A stretch of 13,168 bases of DNA, from assembly GCA_018065885.1 (NCBI GenBank), contig JAGHSL010000343.1:1-13168 (forward strand). The letters run 5' to 3'. Origin of the DNA: Candidatus Limimorpha equi (lineage in GTDB: Bacteria > Bacteroidota > Bacteroidia > Bacteroidales > F082). Each line of letters starts with the position of its first letter. Positions within the stretch are counted from its first letter, which is position 1. A model generated the notes under the pieces. The model saw only the letters and a list, made by a program, of their open reading frames with translations. It did no database searches and had not been told where the DNA came from. The translations under genes were made by a program, and so were the position numbers. Shown one piece after another: positions 5,767 through 12,663 of the stretch.

Positions 5767-8556
5767 ATGAAAGCAAACCATACTCAAGTCGACAATGAGC
5801 TTGACCTATTTAACATGATGCAAGACGCTGATAATAAATCAGATAGCGAAGACAATCATGTTAAAATGGTGAATTACAGAAGCAATACTACTTTTGACGA
5901 AGAAAAGCTTGGTCAACAGGAGGATGTGCAACTTGTTGAAAAAGAAATTGCTGACGACGCAACAACCGAAACTGCGCCGAAAGCGGAGGAAAGAACCGAA
6001 ATGGAATACACGATTTATCCCACCGACCAAGTGAAGGCTGCCGCCAAGGAATATTTCCACGGCGACGCTTTGGCTGGCGACGTTTGGGCCAACAAATATG
6101 CTTTGAAAGACAGCGATGGCAACATTTATGAGCTGACCCCTGACGAGATGCACCATCGCATTGCGCGTGAAATTGCCCGCATCGAGAAAAACTATCCGAA
6201 CCCTATGCGCGAAGAGGAAATCTACGAAGTGTTGAAGGATTTCCGTTACATTGTGCCGCAAGGCAGCCCAATGGCTGGCATCGGCAACAATTTCCAGATT
6301 TCATCCTTGTCCAACTGCTTTGTAATCGGCAACAAAGGCTGTTCCGATTCCTACGGTGGTATCATGAAAATCGACCAGGAGCAGGTACAGCTGATGAAAC
6401 GCCGCGGCGGTGTCGGCCACGATTTGTCGCACATCCGTCCGACGGGCAGCCCCGTCAAGAACTGCGCCCTGACCTCAACTGGTGTGGTGCCTTTCATGGA
6501 ACGTTATTCCAACTCCACCAAGGAAGTGGCACAGGATGGCCGCCGTGGCGCCCTTATGATGAGCATCAGCATTAAGCACCCCGATTCGGAGGCTTTCATC
6601 GATGCCAAGATGACGCAAGGCAAAATCACCAATGCCAACGTTTCGGTCCGTATCACCGATGAGTTCATGCAGTGCGTCCGCGAAGACAAGCCTTTCGTGC
6701 AGCAATATCCTATCGATTCGAATACACCTTTATATAAAAAGGAAATCAACGCCCGCCAGTTGTGGAACAAAATCATCCACAACGCCTGGCAGTCGGCTGA
6801 GCCTGGCGTGCTGTTTTGGGACACCATCACACGCGAATCCATTCCGGATTGCTATGCCGATTTGGGCTTCAAGACCTTGAGCACCAACCCTTGCGGCGAA
6901 ATCCCGCTTTGCGCTTACGACAGCTGCCGCTTGCTCGCCATCAACCTTTACAGTTATGTCGAAAAGCCGTTTACACCGGAGGCCCGTTTCAATTTCCAGC
7001 TTTTCACCAAGCACGTGGCTATCGCCCAGCGCATGATGGACGACATCGTCGACCTCGAAATTGAAAAGGTGGATGCCATTCTGAATAAAATCAACTCCGA
7101 CCCCGAAGATGCCGAAGTGAAACGCATCGAGACCAACCTTTGGAAAAACATCAAGGAAAAGTGTCTGCAAGGCCGCCGCACGGGTATCGGAATCACCGCC
7201 GAAGGCGACATGCTGGCCGCTCTTGGCAAACGCTATGCTTCCGATGAGGCCATCACTTTCTCGACTGAGGTCCAAAAACTTTTGGCTTACAATGCCTACC
7301 GTTCATCGGTCACTTTGGCCGAGGAAAGAGGCGCATTCCAAATCTATGATGCCCATCGCGAAGAAAAGAATCCTTTCATCAACCGCTTGCGTGCTTTGGA
7401 TGAAGATCTTTATCAGAAAATGCGCCGTGTCGGTCGCCGCAATATTGCCATGCTGACCATTGCCCCGACGGGTTCCGTCAGTCTCTGCACCCAGACCACT
7501 TCGGGCATCGAACCGGTCTTCATGGTGGCTTACAAGCGTCGCCGCAAAGTCAATCCGAGCGACAAGGATGTGAAAATCGCCTTCACCGATGCCACAGGCA
7601 ATTCGTTTGAAGAATACAACGTGTTCCATCACAAATTCCTCACTTGGCTTGAAGTGAACGGCTACAACGTTGAGGAAGTGATGAACTATGATGACGAAAA
7701 ACTGAACGAAATCATAGCGAAGTCACCTTATTACAAAGCCACTTCGAACGACATCGACTGGGTGAGCAAGGTGAAAATGCAAGGCAGTATGCAGAAATGG
7801 GTCGACCATTCCATCAGCGTCACCGTCAACGTGCCGAAGGAGACCACCGAAGAACTGGTCAGCCAGATTTACCAGACGGCATGGGAAAGCGGCTGCAAAG
7901 GCATGACGATTTATCGTGACGGCTCCCGCGACGGCGTCTTGATTTCAAAGGATGAAAAGAAAGAAAACAAGGCACAAGCCGCCAATGGCGGACGCCCCGA
8001 CGACATCAAGGAAACTACAGCACCACAGCGTCCGAAAGAACTGGTGTGCGACGTGGTGCGTTTCCTCAACAACAACGAAAAATGGATTGCCTTCGTAGGT
8101 ATCCTTCACGACAGACCTTACGAAATCTTCCTCGGCAAGGCCGAAGACTTCTACCTGCCGCCTTACGTCGAAAAGGGTATCATCATAAAGGAAAAGGTGA
8201 AAGGCAAACCTTCGCGCTATGATTTCCAATATCTCGACAAAGCTGGCTACGAAGTCATCATGAAAGGCCTTTCGCGCTCGTTCAACAAGGAATACTGGAA
8301 CTACGCCAAGCTCATTTCGGGCATCTTGCGCCACGGTATGCCAATCCATTATGTCATCGAACTGGTGCAGAACCTCAACGTTGAGGAAGACAACATCAAC
8401 ACCTGGAAGAACGGCATCGCCCGCGCCCTGAAGCGCTATGTGGCCGATGGCACCAAGGTGGTTGGCAAGGTTTGCCCGAGCTGCGGACAAAACAGCATCA
8501 TCTATCAGGACGGATGCATGCTCTGCACCAACTGCGGTCACTCGAAATGTGGCTGA
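5767..8556 (+). CDS. nrdJ: Adenosylcobalamin-dependent (class II) ribonucleoside-diphosphate reductase
   Basis: A 929-residue enzyme that reduces ribonucleotides to deoxyribonucleotides using coenzyme B12 to generate a thiyl radical. The catalytic loop NPCGE (374-378) gives Asn374, Cys376 (radical Cys) and Glu378. The redox pair should be Cys184 (LSNCFVIG) and Cys387 (DSCRL); the 11-residue spacing from Cys376 to Cys387 equals that in Thermotoga NrdJ. The phosphate-binding APTGSVS is at 566-572. A C-terminal accessory part (about 756-900) is followed by a Cys cluster, CPSCG (903-907) and CMLCTNCGHSKCG (917-929), probably zinc-binding or involved in shuttling electrons from thioredoxin. Residues 1-78 are an acidic, low-complexity extension before the usual start of the fold (about residue 80). 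Without it the length is about 851, normal for the Bacteroidota form. ATG 5767 is preferred because an A/T-rich leader precedes it; ATG 6001 (residue 79), with GGAGGA 10 bases before it, is an alternative. Monocistronic; terminator at 8612. Confidence 0.95.
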   Translation: MKANHTQVDNELDLFNMMQDADNKSDSEDNHVKMVNYRSNTTFDEEKLGQQEDVQLVEKEIADDATTETAPKAEERTEMEYTIYPTDQVKAAAKEYFHGDALAGDVWANKYALKDSDGNIYELTPDEMHHRIAREIARIEKNYPNPMREEEIYEVLKDFRYIVPQGSPMAGIGNNFQISSLSNCFVIGNKGCSDSYGGIMKIDQEQVQLMKRRGGVGHDLSHIRPTGSPVKNCALTSTGVVPFMERYSNSTKEVAQDGRRGALMMSISIKHPDSEAFIDAKMTQGKITNANVSVRITDEFMQCVREDKPFVQQYPIDSNTPLYKKEINARQLWNKIIHNAWQSAEPGVLFWDTITRESIPDCYADLGFKTLSTNPCGEIPLCAYDSCRLLAINLYSYVEKPFTPEARFNFQLFTKHVAIAQRMMDDIVDLEIEKVDAILNKINSDPEDAEVKRIETNLWKNIKEKCLQGRRTGIGITAEGDMLAALGKRYASDEAITFSTEVQKLLAYNAYRSSVTLAEERGAFQIYDAHREEKNPFINRLRALDEDLYQKMRRVGRRNIAMLTIAPTGSVSLCTQTTSGIEPVFMVAYKRRRKVNPSDKDVKIAFTDATGNSFEEYNVFHHKFLTWLEVNGYNVEEVMNYDDEKLNEIIAKSPYYKATSNDIDWVSKVKMQGSMQKWVDHSISVTVNVPKETTEELVSQIYQTAWESGCKGMTIYRDGSRDGVLISKDEKKENKAQAANGGRPDDIKETTAPQRPKELVCDVVRFLNNNEKWIAFVGILHDRPYEIFLGKAEDFYLPPYVEKGIIIKEKVKGKPSRYDFQYLDKAGYEVIMKGLSRSFNKEYWNYAKLISGILRHGMPIHYVIELVQNLNVEEDNINTWKNGIARALKRYVADGTKVVGKVCPSCGQNSIIYQDGCMLCTNCGHSKCG

Positions 8557-8611
8557 TACTTACTCAGAAACTATTGGAAACAACAGTTGTTTTTTTATCT
8601 TCATAATGGTG

Positions 8612-8641
8612 GCCGCCGGCGAAAGTCGGCGGCTTTTTTTT
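8612..8641 (+). terminator. Intrinsic terminator of nrdJ
   Basis: GCCGCCGGC (8612-8620) pairs with GTCGGCGGC (8625-8633), a 9-bp GC-rich stem with one G-U pair, closed by a GAAA tetraloop and followed by eight T (8634-8641). It begins 56 bases after the nrdJ stop codon. GNRA loop, stem strength and T-tract make this a very good Rho-independent terminator. Confidence 0.93.
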
Positions 8642-8703
8642 GCAGAGAACATACAAAAACAAACAAATTTTCAAAAAAAGTATATGCTTTTCCCAAAAAG
8701 TAC

Positions 8704-8711
8704 TATTTTTG
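8704..8711 (+). promoter_or_regulatory. Candidate -7 promoter element
   Basis: TATTTTTG, an exact match to the Bacteroidota TAnnTTTG consensus and followed by the favoured C. No TTTG-like -33 box is found 18-21 bases upstream. A start near 8718 would place the mini-ORF, the inverted repeat and the HTH gene in one transcript with a leader of about 370 bases. It lies just past the nrdJ terminator, where a promoter for the next unit is expected. Confidence 0.45.
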
Positions 8712-8757
8712 CACGTTTATTATCGCCAAACCATTTGTTGAATTAAATTGTAATCTT

Positions 8758-8778
8758 ATGAAAAGAAGTGCCTCATAA
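8758..8778 (+). CDS. Possible six-codon leader peptide (MKRSAS)
   Basis: ATG at 8758 is followed by five sense codons (Lys, Arg, Ser, Ala, Ser) and TAA. It lies about 40 bases after the predicted start of transcription. GTGCC (8768-8772) can pair with GGCAC (8780-8784), so the stop codon sits in the loop of a 5-bp hairpin. An ORF this short occurs easily by chance; it is listed only because it stands between a promoter box and a structured segment, as leader peptides do. Confidence 0.15.
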   Translation: MKRSAS

Positions 8779-8827
8779 CGGCACGAAAATAACTTACATA
8801 TCTAAGACATACAACGAAAGCGTATAG

Positions 8828-8961
8828 CTTTGTTCCTTGTTTTTGAAAATCGCCAAATTTTGAAGCTGCAAGAGAGATGAAGCGAAGCGCTCACGTTTTT
8901 TATACGTGGGCTCTATTTGTCAATTTGCAGCGGGGTGTTTGGCGATACCTAAGAAACAAAG
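8828..8961 (+). ncRNA. Candidate structured RNA: rod-like nested inverted repeat
   Basis: Four stems nest in order. A: CTTTGTTCCTT (8828-8838) with AAGAAACAAAG (8951-8961), 10 of 11 paired. B: TCGCCAAA (8850-8857) with TTTGGCGA (8938-8945), 8 bp. C: GCTGCAAG (8865-8872) with TTTGCAGC (8924-8931), 8 bp including one G-U. D: GCTCACGT (8889-8896) with ACGTGGGC (8904-8911), 8 bp including one wobble, loop of 7. Interior loops separate them, with 11 and 5 bases between A and B and 7 and 6 between B and C. The long rod with interior bubbles recalls 6S RNA in general shape, but I recognise no family sequence signature. It could equally be the 5' leader of the HTH gene 126 bases downstream, or a small MITE whose arms are the inverted repeats. 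Strand is assigned from the upstream -7 box and the downstream gene. Confidence 0.45.
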
Positions 8962-9087
8962 AGAAAAAATAGACTCCACGTATTTTTTATGCCTTGCAGT
9001 TTCATGCGGCATTGACATAAGCAATGAGTCGAAATACGCTTCTCCGGCGGATTTCTGAGATGGAACACAATAAGCAAGACATAAAAA

Positions 9088-9450
9088 ATGGAACAAGACA
9101 CACCTATTATTAATGCAACGTTTTCATACATGCAGCAGGAAGAATCCAGCCATCATGCTGACATCAAGGTTGGGGTGGCAGCTTCTCCTATCATGCAAAA
9201 AGACAGAGACGAAAGATTGAAACTGGCCATGAACGACCTGCGCATAGGCCAACGCATCTATGATGAACTGAAACGCCAAGGCCGCTCCGTTACCTGGCTC
9301 GCCAAACAGCTCGGCATGGAGCGCACCAGCCTCTACTACATATTCCGGCAAAACTCCATTGATGTGGAGCTTTTGCTGCGTATCTCGGCTTTCATCGGAC
9401 ACAATTTCATTCAGGATCTCGACAACGTTTACAAGTCGTACGGGCTGTAA
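9088..9450 (+). CDS. Small helix-turn-helix DNA-binding protein
   Basis: A 120-residue protein. Residues about 53-110 form a compact all-helical domain, IGQRIYDELKRQGRSVTW followed by LAKQLGMERTSLYYIF and the amphipathic end SIDVELLLRISAFIGHNF. The helix-turn-helix is at about 67-86, with the turn at Gly76 and Arg79/Thr80/Ser81 at the start of the recognition helix. This pattern is common in small XRE-like proteins of Bacteroidota. The first 50 residues are polar and probably disordered; an internal Met36 would give a shorter 85-residue product of more usual family length, so the start is uncertain. No dimerisation or ligand-binding domain is seen. It precedes the surface-protein gene by 88 bases on the same strand with no terminator between, so it may be co-transcribed with that gene and regulate it; that link is inference. 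Confidence 0.8.
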   Translation: MEQDTPIINATFSYMQQEESSHHADIKVGVAASPIMQKDRDERLKLAMNDLRIGQRIYDELKRQGRSVTWLAKQLGMERTSLYYIFRQNSIDVELLLRISAFIGHNFIQDLDNVYKSYGL

Positions 9451-9493
9451 AATGTCATGCTGAACCAGTCATTGGTCTTATATTTTTCAAAAG

Positions 9494-9517
9494 TCAAATC
9501 ATTAAATATCAAATCAT
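9494..9517. repeat. Direct repeat TCAAATCAT x2 before the surface-protein gene
   Basis: TCAAATCAT occurs at 9494-9502 and 9509-9517, a period of 15 bases, 22 bases before the ATG at 9539. It could be a binding site for the adjacent helix-turn-helix protein, but the segment is very A/T-rich and chance is possible. CAAATCATAAAAA (9510-9522) also occurs upstream of nrdJ at 5608-5620. Confidence 0.3.
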
Positions 9518-9538
9518 AAAAATTTAAAATTACAGACT

Positions 9539-11911
9539 ATGAACAAGAGAAGAAAGATTCTCGCTACCATGCTGGCAGCATTCATGTTGCTTGTGCCGAT
9601 GGTTTCGACGGCACAGATCAAAGTTGATGATGAAGAAACATCCGACCTGTCAGGTACCTGGGGCACCGTGCAGATTACCGACTACCAAACCGAGGAATAC
9701 GTTCCGTTGGGCGAAGGCCTGTGGCTGCTGGCAGGCGCGGCAGGACTTTACCTGCTGGTGAAATCGCGCAAGACGCGCAAGGCTACGGCTGTGGCGGCCG
9801 CAGCCTTGGCATTGACGCTGGGCACAACGCAGTGCAAGAAGACGGAAGAAAGCGTGATTCCGGCCGGCGAAACCATCTCCATCAGCTTCATGGCCGGCAA
9901 CGGAGCGAAATCCGACATCGACGTGTACACAGGACGCATCACATGGGAGAAAAATGATGAAGTGTATGTGGTTTACGATGGCCAATTGCTGAGCGAAATA
10001 CCTCTTTTGGCAACGCCAGACAGCCAAAACCGGGTGAATGCAAGCATTTCAGGCACGATAACGACCACCGTGACAATTGAAGGGGACAATCCTTCATTCA
10101 CCTTCTACTATGTCGGCAAGGGCGTCACTTTTGATAAAGAGGAATTCACATTCGGCATCCAAAATCAGAACGGCATCAACGCTGGTCATTACATGGTTGG
10201 CCGCACAGAACCTGTCGAGATGAAAGTTAAAGAAGGTACCGAAAACAGCTATGAGCCGACTCAAGACGGCGCCAAGCATTTCGACCCGCTCACCTCGGTT
10301 TTGCGCCTCAACACAAGTGAATTTGGCGCAAACCAGTCGCTGACGATGGACGGCGGCAATAACCTGATGACCGGTGATGCAACGCCGAGCTACACGGCTG
10401 GCAGCATCACATTCACCAGTGGCGATGATGTCCAGATTTCGGTGATTCCGACAACACCAGCTGGAGATATCACGCTCAGCTTCTCAGGAAACGGCAAGGT
10501 GGGAAGCATTACCGTGACAAACGGCATCAAGGCAGGCCGCATTTACTCGAAGGTTATCAACAATGCCGGCTACCCGATTCATGTTGATGCAAATGGATCT
10601 GGCGTGCTGCAGGGCAAGTTCAGTGTGAGTGCCACGAAGTATGTGCAGTTCTCGAGAGGCAACCTCAAAGCGACCCGTTCATCATCTTCATCCGATGACT
10701 GGAAACTCGGTTTCTTTGCGAATCAGTATGAATACGGCACTTACAGCACAGGTAATGTTTTCACAGTCAATGACACGGAGATGAGCCTTTTCACATTTGG
10801 CTTCGATACCAAAGAATCTTCTTTCAATCCAATCGGTCAGACAAGCGGTTCGGAGGACTGGGGCAATGAGTATAACAGACAGTACAGCCTGCCTTCCGGT
10901 ACATGGCAGACATTGACTGGTGGTCCAGGTGGAGAATGGTGGTATCTGCTGGATGGTCGTCCGAATGCGGCTAATTTGAAAGTATTCAAAACCGTTCATG
11001 AGCACAGCAATTGCCTCATAATTTTACCTGATGATTTTGATCTTTCATATATGCCTACATCAACGGAATTAACAGATGACCAGTGGTCTGATTTGGAGGC
11101 AAAGGGTGCCGTTTGCCTTCCGCAAGCGGGAATTCGAGTTACGTCTACCTATGGTACAAGTTCCAACGGCTATTGGGCAAACAATTCCTATGGGCAATCT
11201 AATGCTTATGGTGCCTTTTTCAGCGGCTCTACAGTGGCATCCCAAGGCGGCGGCTGTAGTAATTACGGCTATTCTATCCGTCTCGTGCAGAAGTTCTTCA
11301 AGCCTCATGAGTACGTTGACCTCGACCTCCCGAACGGCACGCTGTGGGCTACGTGCAACGTGGGTGCGGATTCGCCGAAGGAATACGGAGACTACTTCCA
11401 GTGGGGTGGCGTGACGCCTGTTACATCTACCTCCATCAACGTCGGCTGGGCGACGTGCCCCGGCAACGGAGGGTATGGAACTTATAATGAAAGTGCCTTC
11501 AATACATGGAAAGCCGAGAATCTGACAGACGATATCCTGGAACCAACTGTGGATGCCGCATGTGTGAACTGGGGCGGAGACTGGCGCATGCCGACGAGTG
11601 ACGATTTCAAGGAGCTGTGCGATAACACGTACAACCAATGGATTGAAGAAAATGGTGTGAAGGGTTGGAAATTCACCAGCAAAATTAACTCTGGCAAGCA
11701 CATCTTCTTACCTGCTGCCGGCAGCCGCTATGACTACCAAATCTACGATAAAGATACCAACGGCCTCTACTGGTCGAGTTCGCTCAACTCGTCCGAACCC
11801 GATAAAGCTTACTACTTGAGCTTCGGTTCAAGCACTGGCATATATTCGCAACTCCCTGCCGGACGGGGCGGCGGGTGTCCAGTGCGTCCGGTGCGGTTCG
11901 TCCAAAACTAA
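9539..11911 (+). CDS. Large exported protein with fimbrillin-like region and two FISUMP-like modules
   Basis: A 790-residue protein. Residues 1-25 are a Sec signal peptide (cleavage likely after STA). A short extracytoplasmic stretch is followed by a hydrophobic helix (about 58-74) ending in basic KSRKTRK, then a second hydrophobic helix (about 83-97) ending TTQCKK. By the positive-inside rule this predicts an inner-membrane hairpin with the rest outside. TTQC is a poor lipobox (Gln at -1). Residues about 105-345 resemble fimbrillin/Mfa-like beta domains (TISISFMAGNGAKS, FTFYYVG). Module 1 (about 360-585) has VQFSRGNLKAT, WQTLTG, GAVCLPQAGIR, YWANNS and YSIRLV. Module 2 (about 590-790) has YVDLDLPNGTLWATCNVGA, WRMPTSDDF, FLPAAGSR, YWSSS and PVRPVRF. 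Both fit the FISUMP (Fibrobacter succinogenes major paralogous) family found in many Bacteroidota surface proteins. The ligand is unknown. ATG 9539 follows an A/T-rich leader; the terminator lies 125 bases after the stop. Confidence 0.85.
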   Translation: MNKRRKILATMLAAFMLLVPMVSTAQIKVDDEETSDLSGTWGTVQITDYQTEEYVPLGEGLWLLAGAAGLYLLVKSRKTRKATAVAAAALALTLGTTQCKKTEESVIPAGETISISFMAGNGAKSDIDVYTGRITWEKNDEVYVVYDGQLLSEIPLLATPDSQNRVNASISGTITTTVTIEGDNPSFTFYYVGKGVTFDKEEFTFGIQNQNGINAGHYMVGRTEPVEMKVKEGTENSYEPTQDGAKHFDPLTSVLRLNTSEFGANQSLTMDGGNNLMTGDATPSYTAGSITFTSGDDVQISVIPTTPAGDITLSFSGNGKVGSITVTNGIKAGRIYSKVINNAGYPIHVDANGSGVLQGKFSVSATKYVQFSRGNLKATRSSSSSDDWKLGFFANQYEYGTYSTGNVFTVNDTEMSLFTFGFDTKESSFNPIGQTSGSEDWGNEYNRQYSLPSGTWQTLTGGPGGEWWYLLDGRPNAANLKVFKTVHEHSNCLIILPDDFDLSYMPTSTELTDDQWSDLEAKGAVCLPQAGIRVTSTYGTSSNGYWANNSYGQSNAYGAFFSGSTVASQGGGCSNYGYSIRLVQKFFKPHEYVDLDLPNGTLWATCNVGADSPKEYGDYFQWGGVTPVTSTSINVGWATCPGNGGYGTYNESAFNTWKAENLTDDILEPTVDAACVNWGGDWRMPTSDDFKELCDNTYNQWIEENGVKGWKFTSKINSGKHIFLPAAGSRYDYQIYDKDTNGLYWSSSLNSSEPDKAYYLSFGSSTGIYSQLPAGRGGGCPVRPVRFVQN

Positions 11912-12036
11912 CTCCGTAATTTCAACTTTCTGAAAAATAAGGAAAATGGAAACAGACATTTTTGTCCGCTAAACATAAAGGGTCGGTTTTGAATCCGTTG
12001 TCGCCCAATGAATTCAAACAAGACTGTGGTTTTCCA

Positions 12037-12078
12037 AGCCCTCACGCATACGTGCGTGGGGGCTGTTTTTCGTTTTTT
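12037..12078 (+). terminator. Intrinsic terminator after the surface-protein gene
   Basis: AGCCCTCACGCA (12037-12048) pairs with TGCGTGGGGGCT (12053-12064), a 12-bp stem with one U-G pair and a UACG tetraloop of the stable UNCG class. It is followed by GTTTTTCGTTTTTT (12065-12078). It ends the probable HTH/surface-protein transcript. Confidence 0.9.
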
Positions 12079-12087
12079 GGAAAGGAA

Positions 12088-12154
12088 AATCCGTGCAAAT
12101 TCAATGCGCGGTTCCTGAGCTTAGGTTGCTGAGCCTGTCGAAGCATCGAAGGGC
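12088..12154. repeat. Repeat junction with a 42-bp insert
   Basis: The junction block AATCCGTGCAAATTC (12088-12102) also occurs at 12396-12410 (two changes) and 12641-12655 (identical). Elsewhere it is followed by the palindrome ATGCGCTTGCGCAT. Here that palindrome is interrupted: AATGCGCG, then about 42 foreign bases (12111-12152), then GCGCGCATTAATAA. The insert contains CTGAGCCTGTCGAAG (12130-12144), a motif I recall from dispersed intergenic repeats (reverse TTCGACAGGCTCAG), and a doubled TCGAAG. Confidence 0.6.
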
Positions 12155-12372
12155 GCGCATTAATAATTTCTGTGCAATCTGTTAAATCTGTAGTTTATTG
12201 AAAATCAGCGTAATCTGTGAAATCTGCGGTTTCAAAAATCCTCTGCGGAAGTCAGCGGCATCTGCGGGAGAAAGAAATCAGTGTAATCCGCGAAATCTGC
12301 GGTTTCAAAAAACATGTTCCGCCAAGGCGGTAGAGAGTAAATGCGGAGTAAATTTGTCGAGTAAATTAGGAG
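12155..12372. repeat. Long intergenic repeat, copy 1
   Basis: A 218-base unit starting GCGCATTAATAATTTC and ending GTAAATTAGGAG. It is nearly identical to copy 2 except for a 38-base internal duplication: 12203-12240 recurs at 12276-12313 with a few changes. It is built from degenerate AATCTGTGAAATCTG-type pieces, a CCGCCAAGGCGG inverted repeat (12319-12330) and a GAGTAAAT ladder repeated every 11-13 bases (12336-12378). Such non-coding repeats are common between genes in Bacteroidales, from memory; their function is unknown. Confidence 0.85.
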
Positions 12373-12418
12373 TAAATTTTTTTCATGCGTCAGCCAATCT
12401 GTGAAAATTCATGCGCTT

Positions 12419-12603
12419 GCGCATTAATAATTTCTGTGCAATCTGTTCAATCTGTAGTTTATTGACAATCAGCGCAATCCGCGAAATCTGTGGTTTTCAA
12501 AAATCCTCTGCGGAAGTCAGCGGCATCTGCGGGAGAAAGAAATTATGTTCCGCCAAGGCGGTAGAGAGTAAATGCGGAGTAAATTTGTCGAGTAAATTAG
12601 GAG
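12419..12603. repeat. Long intergenic repeat, copy 2
   Basis: A 185-base unit from GCGCATTAATAATTTC to TAAATTAGGAG, aligned along its full length with copy 1 with about ten differences and without the 38-base duplication. The CCGCCAAGGCGG inverted repeat is at 12550-12561. Before it lies the intact palindrome ATGCGCTTGCGCAT (12411-12424). Confidence 0.85.
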
Positions 12604-12636
12604 ATTCCCGCCTGCGCGGGAATGACGCTTTGCGTC
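12604..12636. repeat. Double hairpin element inserted between repeat copies
   Basis: ATTCCCGC (12604-12611) and GCGGGAAT (12616-12623) form a perfect 8-bp stem with a 4-base loop. Directly after it GACGC (12624-12628) and GCGTC (12632-12636) form a second perfect stem. It takes the place that AAATTTTTTTCAT has after copy 1 (about 12374-12386), at the same point in the GAGTAAAT ladder. The ATTCCCGC-GCGGGAATGACG core resembles short palindromic elements known from many bacterial intergenic regions. Confidence 0.7.
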
Positions 12637-12663
12637 AGCAAATCCGTGCAAATTCATGCGCTT

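Larger units (their letters stand above)
8557..9087. other. Intergenic region between nrdJ and the HTH gene
   Basis: About 530 bases without a normal gene. It holds the nrdJ terminator, a -7 promoter box, a mini-ORF and the long imperfect inverted repeat, each listed separately. A weak AACAAC/GTTGTT pairing followed by T7 (8579-8597) precedes the main terminator. CATTG (9010-9014) and CAATG (9022-9026) form one more small hairpin near the HTH gene. The sequence after the nrdJ terminator is strongly A/T-rich up to about 8850, then more mixed. Confidence 0.7.

Noticed and set aside
8642..9087. SRP RNA, tmRNA or RNase P RNA
   Set aside because: None of their hallmark sequences (SRP GGAAG apical loop, tmRNA ends with tag ORF, RNase P GAGGAAAGTCC) is present.
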